A model generated the notes under the pieces. The model ran no database searches and had not been told where the DNA came from. It saw only the letters and a list, made by a program, of their open reading frames with translations. A stretch of DNA of 64,000 nt from Vibrio maritimus (GTDB taxonomy: Bacteria > Pseudomonadota > Gammaproteobacteria > Enterobacterales > Vibrionaceae), in contig NZ_CP090438.1 of the NCBI RefSeq assembly GCF_021441885.1, positions 2,108,001-2,172,000 of the forward strand, read 5' to 3'. A program made the position numbers and the translations under genes. Shown here in pieces: positions 17,387 through 25,023 of this stretch. The number at the start of each line of letters is the position of its first letter. Positions within the stretch are counted from its first letter, which is position 1.

Positions 17387-18955
17387 CTAGTCGTACATTG
17401 CTTGCCACTCTTCATATTCAACTGGCAATAGTTCCTTGTTCTCATAAAGCGCTTGCAGCGTTTTGCGAATCAAGGTTTCAAGTTGCATAGATAAGTGGGG
17501 TTCCCAGCTGGCAAGATTGAATACCTTTTGTATTTCCCAACCTCGCTTCAGGTATGGCAAACACAGTGGAAACAGACCGACAGACTGGTAAGCTGCTATT
17601 AATTGCAAATGCAGAACAAACTGCCCTCTTCCTGAGCTATCCAGCTCCAGTTTTCGAGCAAGTTCCGCGGCGTGTTCCCCCAGATTATCTAGGGTAATAT
17701 CCTCCGTTTGCAGTGAGTCCTCTTGAGTAACGAATACGGTTCGCACTGTACTGTCGTCATTAGAAGGCAAACCATCTTTGGCTGAGAGCCATTGACGAGT
17801 TTCTTCGTCTGCAAATGGAATAGAATTCTTAAATTCGAGTGTTTCAAGTCCATCAAACGCATGAATAAATTGTCTGACCTCATGCTTTACGGCATGCGCT
17901 GCATCAGCAAAACCTAAATTATTCAACATGGAGTAAACGTAGAAATGCCCGGTAAGCCAGAATGGCGCGTCCGTCAGCGTTCTCTCTAGCTTCTTTAGCG
18001 TTTCGATGTCACTTTCTTGCTTAGCCTTATCCTTATAATTCGCCTGTTGATCAGCAGAGACAGCCAAGCTGAGTGGCGTGATTTGGTTCTGATGATCAGG
18101 TAAGCCATCAATATCATCCCAGGTAAGATGACGGTATATTCGGTAAGCAAGCGCGCTACTCGCATCAGCATTGATAAGCACCTCAGCGACGTTTTTTAAC
18201 GTACGTTTGGATGCTGCCGGAGAGGTGAAGTCCGTATCGACTTCAACTGCAGGCACATTACACTTACTTGGTTGCGAGTTTGCCTGCAGGGGCTGCTTTT
18301 CAATTAGTCGCTGTTTTTTTTCGGTTTGAGGTTCAGTTGGTTCTTGTAGCTGAATCTCTGCAGACGCCACGCTATCGTCAGCTTTTGGATCTGGCTCTTG
18401 CAGTTGACTATCTGCTGTGGCTTGTTGCATCAAGGTATTCAGCTGCGTTCTTATTTCAAAAAAGTCGCTTTCCGAGTCTTCAAAGGTCTTGTCAAACAGA
18501 GACTGAACTTTGCCTACCTCATCGACGCAAGCCGAGATCAACTCCCAGGATTGAGGTGTTTCCGACAGCTTGGTGCTAACAAGACTAAACTGATGGTTTA
18601 TCCACTCGACTGCACCATCTCTGCCACGCTTACGTCTCGGGTATAGTTCAGCGCCGAACTGTTCAAGTGTCGCGACAAGTAACTCGAGCCCGCTTTTAAA
18701 CCCGTCTAAACCGGACTCTTCTGTAAGCGCTCGAATGAGATAACACAGTGCCTTAATATCCTTGCTATGCTTCTCTAGAACCTCCATGGCATGCGTTTTA
18801 ACGACACTCCAATCAACCGTTTCGCCAAATAGAGAACCAAACTTCTTTACTTCAGCTTCCATCATTTCGTAGCAGAACTCATAACGAGCGTCTTCTCCGC
18901 AAGGACAGCCGTCCGAGATAGGTGACAAAAGCTTATCTAAATCGACAATTGACAT
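17387..18955 (-). CDS. tssA: T6SS cap/initiation protein TssA
   Basis: TssA primes sheath and tube assembly. Residues about 5-130 are the ImpA N-terminal domain (LLSPISDGCPCGEDARYE). A linker of low complexity follows (about 180-260), then a long helical C-terminal part of the VasJ type. There is no membrane helix, in contrast to the VasL-type relative at 5805-7103. Length is 522 residues. Only one base separates it from the kinase stop codon, and its GAGG ribosome binding site lies within the last codons of the kinase gene, so translation is probably coupled. tssB follows 27 bases later. Confidence 0.9.
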   Translation of the reverse strand: MSIVDLDKLLSPISDGCPCGEDARYEFCYEMMEAEVKKFGSLFGETVDWSVVKTHAMEVLEKHSKDIKALCYLIRALTEESGLDGFKSGLELLVATLEQFGAELYPRRKRGRDGAVEWINHQFSLVSTKLSETPQSWELISACVDEVGKVQSLFDKTFEDSESDFFEIRTQLNTLMQQATADSQLQEPDPKADDSVASAEIQLQEPTEPQTEKKQRLIEKQPLQANSQPSKCNVPAVEVDTDFTSPAASKRTLKNVAEVLINADASSALAYRIYRHLTWDDIDGLPDHQNQITPLSLAVSADQQANYKDKAKQESDIETLKKLERTLTDAPFWLTGHFYVYSMLNNLGFADAAHAVKHEVRQFIHAFDGLETLEFKNSIPFADEETRQWLSAKDGLPSNDDSTVRTVFVTQEDSLQTEDITLDNLGEHAAELARKLELDSSGRGQFVLHLQLIAAYQSVGLFPLCLPYLKRGWEIQKVFNLASWEPHLSMQLETLIRKTLQALYENKELLPVEYEEWQAMYD

Positions 18956-18956
18956 G

Positions 18957-20966
18957 TTAACCTCGACTCTCCGTTATGTAGTCTTTGAGCGCTCGCTCGA
19001 CTGCAATAGCACCGCGAGCCGGCATCGACTTTTGGTGACTTTTATCGATTGAATCAGTAGCCATATTTCCTAAAAGGTCAGTAATTTCACTGAACTTTCC
19101 AGGCGCGTTCTGCTCCAACTCCGCCAAAGAGTCATGCAACTTCTTTTTGCCGAAAATAGATTTTTCAGTCACCGTGCTAAACAAAATAAATTCACTTCGC
19201 GCTACCTTTAGGTCACGAATTTTTTGAGCGAGCTCAGGAGTTTGTCCAAAGAACTGGGTTGCTGCTTCGGCTTTGGCAATTGCCTTGCTGTAATAATGAG
19301 CCTTGGTGTTTTCGGCGATAGACTCGTCAATTTGTTCCATCACGCGCTTTGGCAATACCTGGCTATAGAAGTACGCTTTTGACTGGTTGAGTAACCAAAC
19401 TTCTTTAAGCTCTTGGTCCGCTTGTTGTGATTCTCCACTCAGAATAAGTTGAGCTAAGTGCTGCGCCTTCGAACCTGTGACCGTAGATAACTTGTAAGAG
19501 TCAGCGGCGGCTCTATTGAGTGCGGCCATCGCTGAAGTCAGTGTTTTGTCTGCATAAGGAAATAGTGCCCCATCCGAGATTAGCTTCTGCCTTAATTCAA
19601 TGAGCTCATTTCTGACCTCTAAAACTGAGGTTGGTAATTCATCCGCTAAGCCTTGATAAGCGGCAACATTGGATTGATTGTCTTGATAGAGATCCGCAAG
19701 TTTCAATTGCTGAACTTCATAAGCTTCTCGATAAGGGGCGGTGCTGACTACATCTTTTTCCATATCGTTAAGCGCAAACTCAATATCCCATGGAGGTAGA
19801 CTGAGAAAGGATGCGGTTTGCGCAGGTTTTATAGAGCTAACCATATCCGCCGGTGCAACGTCTGTTGCAACGATTGATTGCCATTTTGGTTGGCTTTGCT
19901 GATAGATATAAAAGCCAGAGGTCACGGCAACACAGATGGCTAGAGTCAGTTCTAATACCTTAAACCGCTTTACACCGGCTCTTTCTTGTGGCCGACAATG
20001 AGTAAGAACCAAATCAGCGTTACGTAAATTGCTAAAAATTGGCGCACTAGATTGTGAATCGATAGCGCTAGTATTAATTCTCGCGAGTTGTTGGGCAAAG
20101 GAAATAGCCGTAAAGCCATGACCTCTTGGTTTATTCACAACCTCTTTGATGAGCTTCCAAACATGACTAGGAATTAAAGACGGTCTCTTCCTGCTCTTTA
20201 ATTGCTTATGCCAAGAATCACCAAATATCGAACCTAGGAATAGATGTCCGGTTAATAGTGCTAATGAATAGACGTCATCCTGAGGTTCCGCGATACCGCT
20301 TTCAATAAAATTAGGAGAGGCGTAGTTCAAGCTAGCTTCTGCGTACGGTTCTGCTTCACCAATATATCTTGATGCGCCGAAATCTATCAGTTTGACGTAG
20401 TCACCTTCACTGACAAGTACATTAGCTGGCTTAATGTCTAGGTGGCAAACGCCTCGCGTATGCATAAACTCTAATGCACCTGCAAGTTGATATACCAACC
20501 ACGCTATATGGTCATGGCGAAAACCCTTGTTTGAGTGACGCTGCATCTTGTCTGCGACCGTCTCACCCACAACCCATTCATACATTAAATATGGGCGTTC
20601 AAACTCTGTACCAATTTTAATAAAGTTAGCGACGCTAGGATGCTGAGAGAGTTCTAATCTACTTGCTTCGTCAATCAACATATTGTTGGCGAAATCGGGC
20701 GCATCCTCGTTGATGACCTTACAACAGAGCTGCTTCTCAGGTTCATCTTTTTTTGCGAGGTGATAAATAGTTGCTCGGCCGTTCTTGGAGGCCAAAGTAT
20801 CTAGCACGTCAAACTGCGAGAATAAAACGTACTCTAGCTTAAGCTTATTTCTGCTTGACGTTTGCTGCGCTGTCATTTTTCGCTTTTCAATAGCTTTAAC
20901 AACTAGCTGATCAATAAATCCTTGGTTTGACCCTTGATTATCAGACACTTCTAACTCTTTCACCAT
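18957..20966 (-). CDS. ppkA: PpkA-like T6SS serine/threonine protein kinase
   Basis: The first part is a Hanks-type kinase domain. The catalytic loop HLDIKPANV falls at about residues 175-183 (Asp177, Lys179 and Asn182 present; the usual HRD Arg is Leu), and the metal-binding DFG is in LIDFGASR. One membrane helix (about 337-355) separates it from a helical, probably periplasmic region of about 310 residues. This matches PpkA of T6SS threonine-phosphorylation pathways. The start is uncertain: ATG 20966 (669 residues) is chosen, but a GTG at 21038 keeps the frame open and neither has a clear ribosome binding site. It heads the tssABCEFG unit. The FHA protein at 3104-4603 is a plausible substrate. 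Confidence 0.85.
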   Translation of the reverse strand: MVKELEVSDNQGSNQGFIDQLVVKAIEKRKMTAQQTSSRNKLKLEYVLFSQFDVLDTLASKNGRATIYHLAKKDEPEKQLCCKVINEDAPDFANNMLIDEASRLELSQHPSVANFIKIGTEFERPYLMYEWVVGETVADKMQRHSNKGFRHDHIAWLVYQLAGALEFMHTRGVCHLDIKPANVLVSEGDYVKLIDFGASRYIGEAEPYAEASLNYASPNFIESGIAEPQDDVYSLALLTGHLFLGSIFGDSWHKQLKSRKRPSLIPSHVWKLIKEVVNKPRGHGFTAISFAQQLARINTSAIDSQSSAPIFSNLRNADLVLTHCRPQERAGVKRFKVLELTLAICVAVTSGFYIYQQSQPKWQSIVATDVAPADMVSSIKPAQTASFLSLPPWDIEFALNDMEKDVVSTAPYREAYEVQQLKLADLYQDNQSNVAAYQGLADELPTSVLEVRNELIELRQKLISDGALFPYADKTLTSAMAALNRAAADSYKLSTVTGSKAQHLAQLILSGESQQADQELKEVWLLNQSKAYFYSQVLPKRVMEQIDESIAENTKAHYYSKAIAKAEAATQFFGQTPELAQKIRDLKVARSEFILFSTVTEKSIFGKKKLHDSLAELEQNAPGKFSEITDLLGNMATDSIDKSHQKSMPARGAIAVERALKDYITESRG

Positions 20967-21046
20967 ACCAATATAACTAGGCGCTGATAATATTGTTTTG
21001 TGTGACTTCAGTTCAAGGCTAGTAATGAAAACGAACACTAACGCTA

Positions 21047-21072
21047 TTAGTTTAGTGATTATTACTAACTAA
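21047..21072. promoter_or_regulatory. Inverted-repeat operator candidate upstream of the kinase-tssA operon
   Basis: TTAGTTTAGT (21047-21056) faces ATTACTAACTAA (21061-21072), making an imperfect palindrome with TTAGT/ACTAA outer arms. A further TTTAACTAAC lies near 21091-21100. The stretch from the kinase start to 21257 has no gene and is AT-rich. This palindrome is 81-106 bases before the preferred kinase start, a position that suits an operator. The protein is unknown. Confidence 0.35.
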
Positions 21073-21257
21073 CGGGTTGCTTTACATTTCGCTTTAACTA
21101 ACAAAATTTCACTCCACAATTTCATCTCTATATTCGCGTGTGACTTGGGTCGTATTTTTATTTTGATTAAAGTTGGGGAACTTATTTAGTAATAGCGTAA
21201 TAATTCGTCATGCGAGCTTAGTCAATTACAAAACTATTAATAATAAATTTGGGTACT

Positions 21258-22208
21258 TTAAAGTGTTGCTGGTTGAAGCTGCAATAATCCAACTGCACCG
21301 TCAACATCAAACATGAGAAGCGATATCGGGTTATTACAACTATGCGTTTTCGTCGCATAGCTGATTAAAGCAAGTGAAGAGCAACTACCTAATGTTCCCC
21401 ACAAATCATTGATTCTTTTTGGTTGCTGAGGATTGGTGAAACGTTCCGCTTTAGCGCCCAAAGCAAACCCATAATCCTCAGTATGATTGCGAATATTCGT
21501 CATATCGGTGTAGACCTCACCAAAGGACTCAATCTGTTTGCTCGCTTTTTGAACTAAACCATACATCGCTCGCGCGCTTGCTGTTTGAGTATCGATATCC
21601 AAATAGCCCAGCTTGGCTAATGGGCTAAGTTTGAGAGTAGCAACCGTACTACTTCGACACAGAGTGACACCCGCGGCACCCTCACTAGGAATCACGCCCC
21701 ATGGATTATCCGAGCTCATCACTTTACTCAAATGCACTAAGTCATCGCGTATCTCATAAAGCGAATCAGTCGCAACGCACATTATCGCATCATAGCCGTC
21801 CAGCATTTCGGTCATCCTGCCTACTAGTTGGGGGCCTGACATTGTGACTATCTCTGACACCAAAATGAGTGGGCCATAATCGCTGTCATCTAGCCATGCC
21901 TGAACTTGAGAGATATCGAGATAACTCGGTATGCTCAAAAGCAAAGGGACCGGTTTGAGCATCCTTGGTAGCTGTGCAAGCAATGAATCGAGCACAATAC
22001 TGAGCATTTCACAATGACGCTGCAAGGGTGAGGAACCATTGATATACTCGATATGAGCATAGGGGTAACGATCGAGCCCACCAGCTATCTCCTGCTGACT
22101 AAACTTTGCTACATTTGCCGATGCAACCGCAGTGGATATTTCAACGTTCATTCCAGCAGGTGTCACCGCCTCTACGCCTAACACATATCGCCCCTTTGAA
22201 TTAAGCAT
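21258..22208 (-). CDS. Ketosynthase/thiolase-fold protein of the DUF2169 module, probably not a catalyst
   Basis: The 316-residue protein resembles beta-ketoacyl-ACP synthases at both ends of the fold. RYVLGVEAVTPAG matches the first strand and loop, and WGVIPSEGAAGVTLC (about residue 175) matches the GEGAA motif. The DTACSSS-type segment with the nucleophilic cysteine is not present where expected, and the protein is shorter than an active KAS (about 410). Such proteins are repeatedly found beside DUF2169 adaptors in T6SS loci. The start overlaps the DUF2169 gene by eight bases with GGAG 7 bases upstream. It is the last gene of the hcp-vgrG unit. A scaffold role in cargo loading is inference. 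Confidence 0.65.
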   Translation of the reverse strand: MLNSKGRYVLGVEAVTPAGMNVEISTAVASANVAKFSQQEIAGGLDRYPYAHIEYINGSSPLQRHCEMLSIVLDSLLAQLPRMLKPVPLLLSIPSYLDISQVQAWLDDSDYGPLILVSEIVTMSGPQLVGRMTEMLDGYDAIMCVATDSLYEIRDDLVHLSKVMSSDNPWGVIPSEGAAGVTLCRSSTVATLKLSPLAKLGYLDIDTQTASARAMYGLVQKASKQIESFGEVYTDMTNIRNHTEDYGFALGAKAERFTNPQQPKRINDLWGTLGSCSSLALISYATKTHSCNNPISLLMFDVDGAVGLLQLQPATL

Positions 22209-23193
22209 CTGTGCGCTCCACTTCGGCTACATCTATACGTGTTTTAGTCAGTGTGTGCTCCTCACCTTGGCATGGAAACGAAGCGTTGTAGCTAAGCGAC
22301 AGAGTCTTTGTTTCAGTATCAATAAACAAGGTATAAATACTCATGGTTTCCTTCCGCATGTGCTTGCCAAAATGGGCAACGGCGGTGTATGTGGATGATG
22401 GGATACGAAACGCGAGTGTTTCATCATGACAAAAACCACTCAATACAATGCGCTCTCCCCCTAATAAATACCCATTGCACTGCTGATCTTTTGGCGCACT
22501 TTGGTTAAACGCCACATCAAAATCAAAAGGCAACATTGGCTTTCTGGTCTCTACCCAATTTTCATCAAATGTGCCCGCATAGCGCCTTCTTTCATCAAAA
22601 AACGGAGGAATAGGTCCAAACCCTGCGACTCGAATCTTATTTGTCGCTGGCGTCCAATCTTCTTTTGGATAGAAAACAGAGGGGACCACTTGAGATATAA
22701 GTACTGCGTTCGACTTTGCAACACCGCCACCGATTCGATTTCGCTCATCTCCCCCCACGGCGTTACTGTAGTCAATCTCTCGTTCTATAAACTCAATGGG
22801 ACGACTTACCGTCACCCCTCCTCCATGCTCTATCCAGACTCTCTCGCCCATAATTTTGAGAGTCTTGTCGATATGACCATCAAGCAACACTCGGCACTCA
22901 TGTTGCGTAGTTGGCTTCTTGGCATAGCTGCGAGCTTTACCAAACACTAAAACGTCGGTATTGGCTTTAAAGTAAGCGAATTCATGATCGGTTTTCATCG
23001 CAGAGAGCCCGGGCTCACCTATGTATAGCGGGTCATCGAAAACCTCACTTTCTTCAAGCTCAAACCACGCCCCCTCTATCCAACGCCATGACCGTTTACC
23101 AATAACGACCCAAACCTCGTTACCATCTGCGTCTCGTTGGAAGCGTCCTTTAAGTGATAGGCCTTGATCCGATTCAATATCCCACAACTGCAT
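22201..23193 (-). CDS. DUF2169-domain T6SS adaptor
   Basis: DUF2169 proteins are adaptors that help mount PAAR-bearing effectors on VgrG. The 330-residue protein shows the family's features: GKRSWRW in the N-terminal beta region, SNAVGGDE near residue 145, and VAGFGPIPPFFDERRR followed by PMLPFDFDVAFNQSAP near 200-250. GAGGAG lies 5 bases before the ATG, which is inside the end of the upstream gene. Adaptors of this kind normally sit next to their PAAR or DUF4150 cargo, and no such gene is in the window. The cargo may be encoded elsewhere. Confidence 0.88.
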   Translation of the reverse strand: MQLWDIESDQGLSLKGRFQRDADGNEVWVVIGKRSWRWIEGAWFELEESEVFDDPLYIGEPGLSAMKTDHEFAYFKANTDVLVFGKARSYAKKPTTQHECRVLLDGHIDKTLKIMGERVWIEHGGGVTVSRPIEFIEREIDYSNAVGGDERNRIGGGVAKSNAVLISQVVPSVFYPKEDWTPATNKIRVAGFGPIPPFFDERRRYAGTFDENWVETRKPMLPFDFDVAFNQSAPKDQQCNGYLLGGERIVLSGFCHDETLAFRIPSSTYTAVAHFGKHMRKETMSIYTLFIDTETKTLSLSYNASFPCQGEEHTLTKTRIDVAEVERTDA

Positions 23194-24490
23194 TTTGACT
23201 CCTCATATTAAATCGTTCGATGGCAGACGGGGTAGAAGCAAGCTTGTTGAAGTTCCACTCTTGTTGATGAGCAGACATCATTGGAGCCCATGGAATGAAA
23301 GCCCGTGAATGCACACAAAGGTGTCGCCACAACCATACTCGCAGTAACGCGGACACATCTGGGTTACGCATCGCACTGATTGTTGATTCAAAGCTAAGTG
23401 CTTTGCCCACTCGAAGAGGATATGGAGTGATGTGCCTCTCGTCTTCAACCCACTCTTCGAGAATATCGACCACTTCTTCCCATTCTTTGTCGACGCCAAC
23501 TTCTGAAGGAAGTATCGGTAACTTAGGGCCATATACCGCGTGTAAGGCTTGAATCCAGCGTTCACCTTCTATTTCATCAATAGAGAGCAACTGTTCCACT
23601 ATGCTTGGAACAAGGTTGGTATTGCCGCCCAATACAAAGTCGATATGTGCATATTTAGATGACAGATTCCAAGGTTCAAACTCCGGCAGCTCAAGCAGCT
23701 TTCCGAACGTAACGACTTCATCTGAAGAAATATCACTAATTTCTATGCCGAACTGCTTCCTAAACCAAGTGCCGCGATCGTGTTTTGTCATAATACACTC
23801 GAATAAAAACGCGTCAGTAACTTGAGTATTAAGCCACTCAGTCGCTTCCTCTACCTGCTGCATCGCGAGTATTGGGTTAAGCAAATCCGGAGAGAGCCTC
23901 TCCTTCCTGAGCCAATGCTTACACAGTGCAACACCTAACGTCTGCCGGTGATTAAGCGACACTAGATATTGCGCTTTTAACGGACAATCACCATCAATCA
24001 TTTTTGCCAACAGCACATCCAAACCTTGGACTCGACTCTGAATGGTTAGCATCAAAGCCATCTCAACAGAGACTTTATCTAACAAGGACAAAGCACTTAA
24101 TAAATTGCTTGTCTCATTAGAAAACTCGACTTGCAACATAAGCCAAATGTATACCTCTGGTTGCTCACTGCTTAGACGGTGGATGAGCCCCGGATGGAGG
24201 TTGTAAAAAGCGATGTAGACACGTTTTAGTTCACCCATTTGTCTCTCAATTAGCGCTAAATATTCATTATCGCTACTTGGAAAGCCACGCAAAAAGATGC
24301 TCTGGCGTTGACGTAACAAAAACAGCAGCGACTCAGAGCTCAGCATCAGTTTCTCTTCACTAAACGCCATCCAATTCGCCGAGAGCTCAGTAAGTTGTTT
24401 GACTTGTTGCTGAACCTTATCTTGTGCCGCCAAAATCAGCGCTATGTCGATTGCTGTGTTGAGATCTTCGACCCCCACTCTTCGTTGCAT
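23174..24490 (-). CDS. Uncharacterised helical T6SS accessory protein
   Basis: The 438-residue protein is mostly predicted helices of regular length with many Leu, Glu and Trp residues, consistent with a repeat solenoid (HEAT-like). No signal peptide or membrane helix is seen. It lies between the DUF6484-like gene and the DUF2169 gene, overlapping the latter by 20 bases, in the order often found in VgrG-DUF2169 modules (there sometimes annotated TIGR02270). Whether it belongs to that family needs a profile search. AAGG lies 6 bases before the ATG. No function is assigned. Confidence 0.6.
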   Translation of the reverse strand: MQRRVGVEDLNTAIDIALILAAQDKVQQQVKQLTELSANWMAFSEEKLMLSSESLLFLLRQRQSIFLRGFPSSDNEYLALIERQMGELKRVYIAFYNLHPGLIHRLSSEQPEVYIWLMLQVEFSNETSNLLSALSLLDKVSVEMALMLTIQSRVQGLDVLLAKMIDGDCPLKAQYLVSLNHRQTLGVALCKHWLRKERLSPDLLNPILAMQQVEEATEWLNTQVTDAFLFECIMTKHDRGTWFRKQFGIEISDISSDEVVTFGKLLELPEFEPWNLSSKYAHIDFVLGGNTNLVPSIVEQLLSIDEIEGERWIQALHAVYGPKLPILPSEVGVDKEWEEVVDILEEWVEDERHITPYPLRVGKALSFESTISAMRNPDVSALLRVWLWRHLCVHSRAFIPWAPMMSAHQQEWNFNKLASTPSAIERFNMRSQNAVVGY

Positions 24491-24538
24491 GAACTACCTT
24501 AACTCTTTAACTCGTAATAATTGAACACAGAGATAGCA

Positions 24539-25021
24539 CTAGTTAATGGCTATTGTGCCGCCCTGTATTTTTTGAGCTTTTTCAGCCTGAGACGTCACAT
24601 ATTTCCCTTTGGTCGTCACTCGCCCGTCTCTACCGCTGAGACGCGTTTGTGTCTCACCACTTTTGATAACTAATTCTTCTTCAGCTTCTATCACTAGCCG
24701 TTTAGCTCGCAATGTCAGCGAGTCATTGTCGTCGAGCAACGAGAAAAAGATATCGGTGACAATGGGTAAACTGACATCACCGTTTATAAAATCAATTCGA
24801 CACGACAACTTATTGTCAATGGCCAGTTCGATTTCTGAACGGCGAAAACTTCGACCAAGTCGAGCAGAAATCGGCGACTTAAAGGGATTACCATCAAAGT
24901 TGACTCTCACCGTGACATTAGACTCCCCAATAGCCACTATGGTCCCAAAACGCGAAAAGCAAGCCGATGTTTCGGCTTGCATTTCCATGACTAATCGATC
25001 GTTTAATTCAGACTTGTTCAT
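24539..25021 (-). CDS. DUF6484-like protein resembling a VgrG needle tip
   Basis: The 160-residue protein has an N-terminal region of DUF6484 type (GTIVAIGESNVTVRVNFDGN, then GDVSLPIVTDIFF), which recalls the OB fold of gp5/VgrG. Its last 60 residues are short repeated strands (LRAKRLVIEAEEELVIKSG). It ends in QGGTIAIN; VgrG, two bases upstream, ends in KGGNVAIN. The shared terminal octapeptide pattern suggests common descent or the same beta-helix packing. No ribosome binding site of its own is clear, so translation may be coupled to vgrG. It might act with the spike in a cluster that lacks a visible PAAR gene. Confidence 0.65.
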   Translation of the reverse strand: MNKSELNDRLVMEMQAETSACFSRFGTIVAIGESNVTVRVNFDGNPFKSPISARLGRSFRRSEIELAIDNKLSCRIDFINGDVSLPIVTDIFFSLLDDNDSLTLRAKRLVIEAEEELVIKSGETQTRLSGRDGRVTTKGKYVTSQAEKAQKIQGGTIAIN

Positions 25022-25023
25022 TG

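Noticed and set aside
23278..23565. 95-codon minus-strand frame within the helical protein gene
   Set aside because: Alternate frame of a well-supported gene with its own ribosome binding site and coupling to neighbours.
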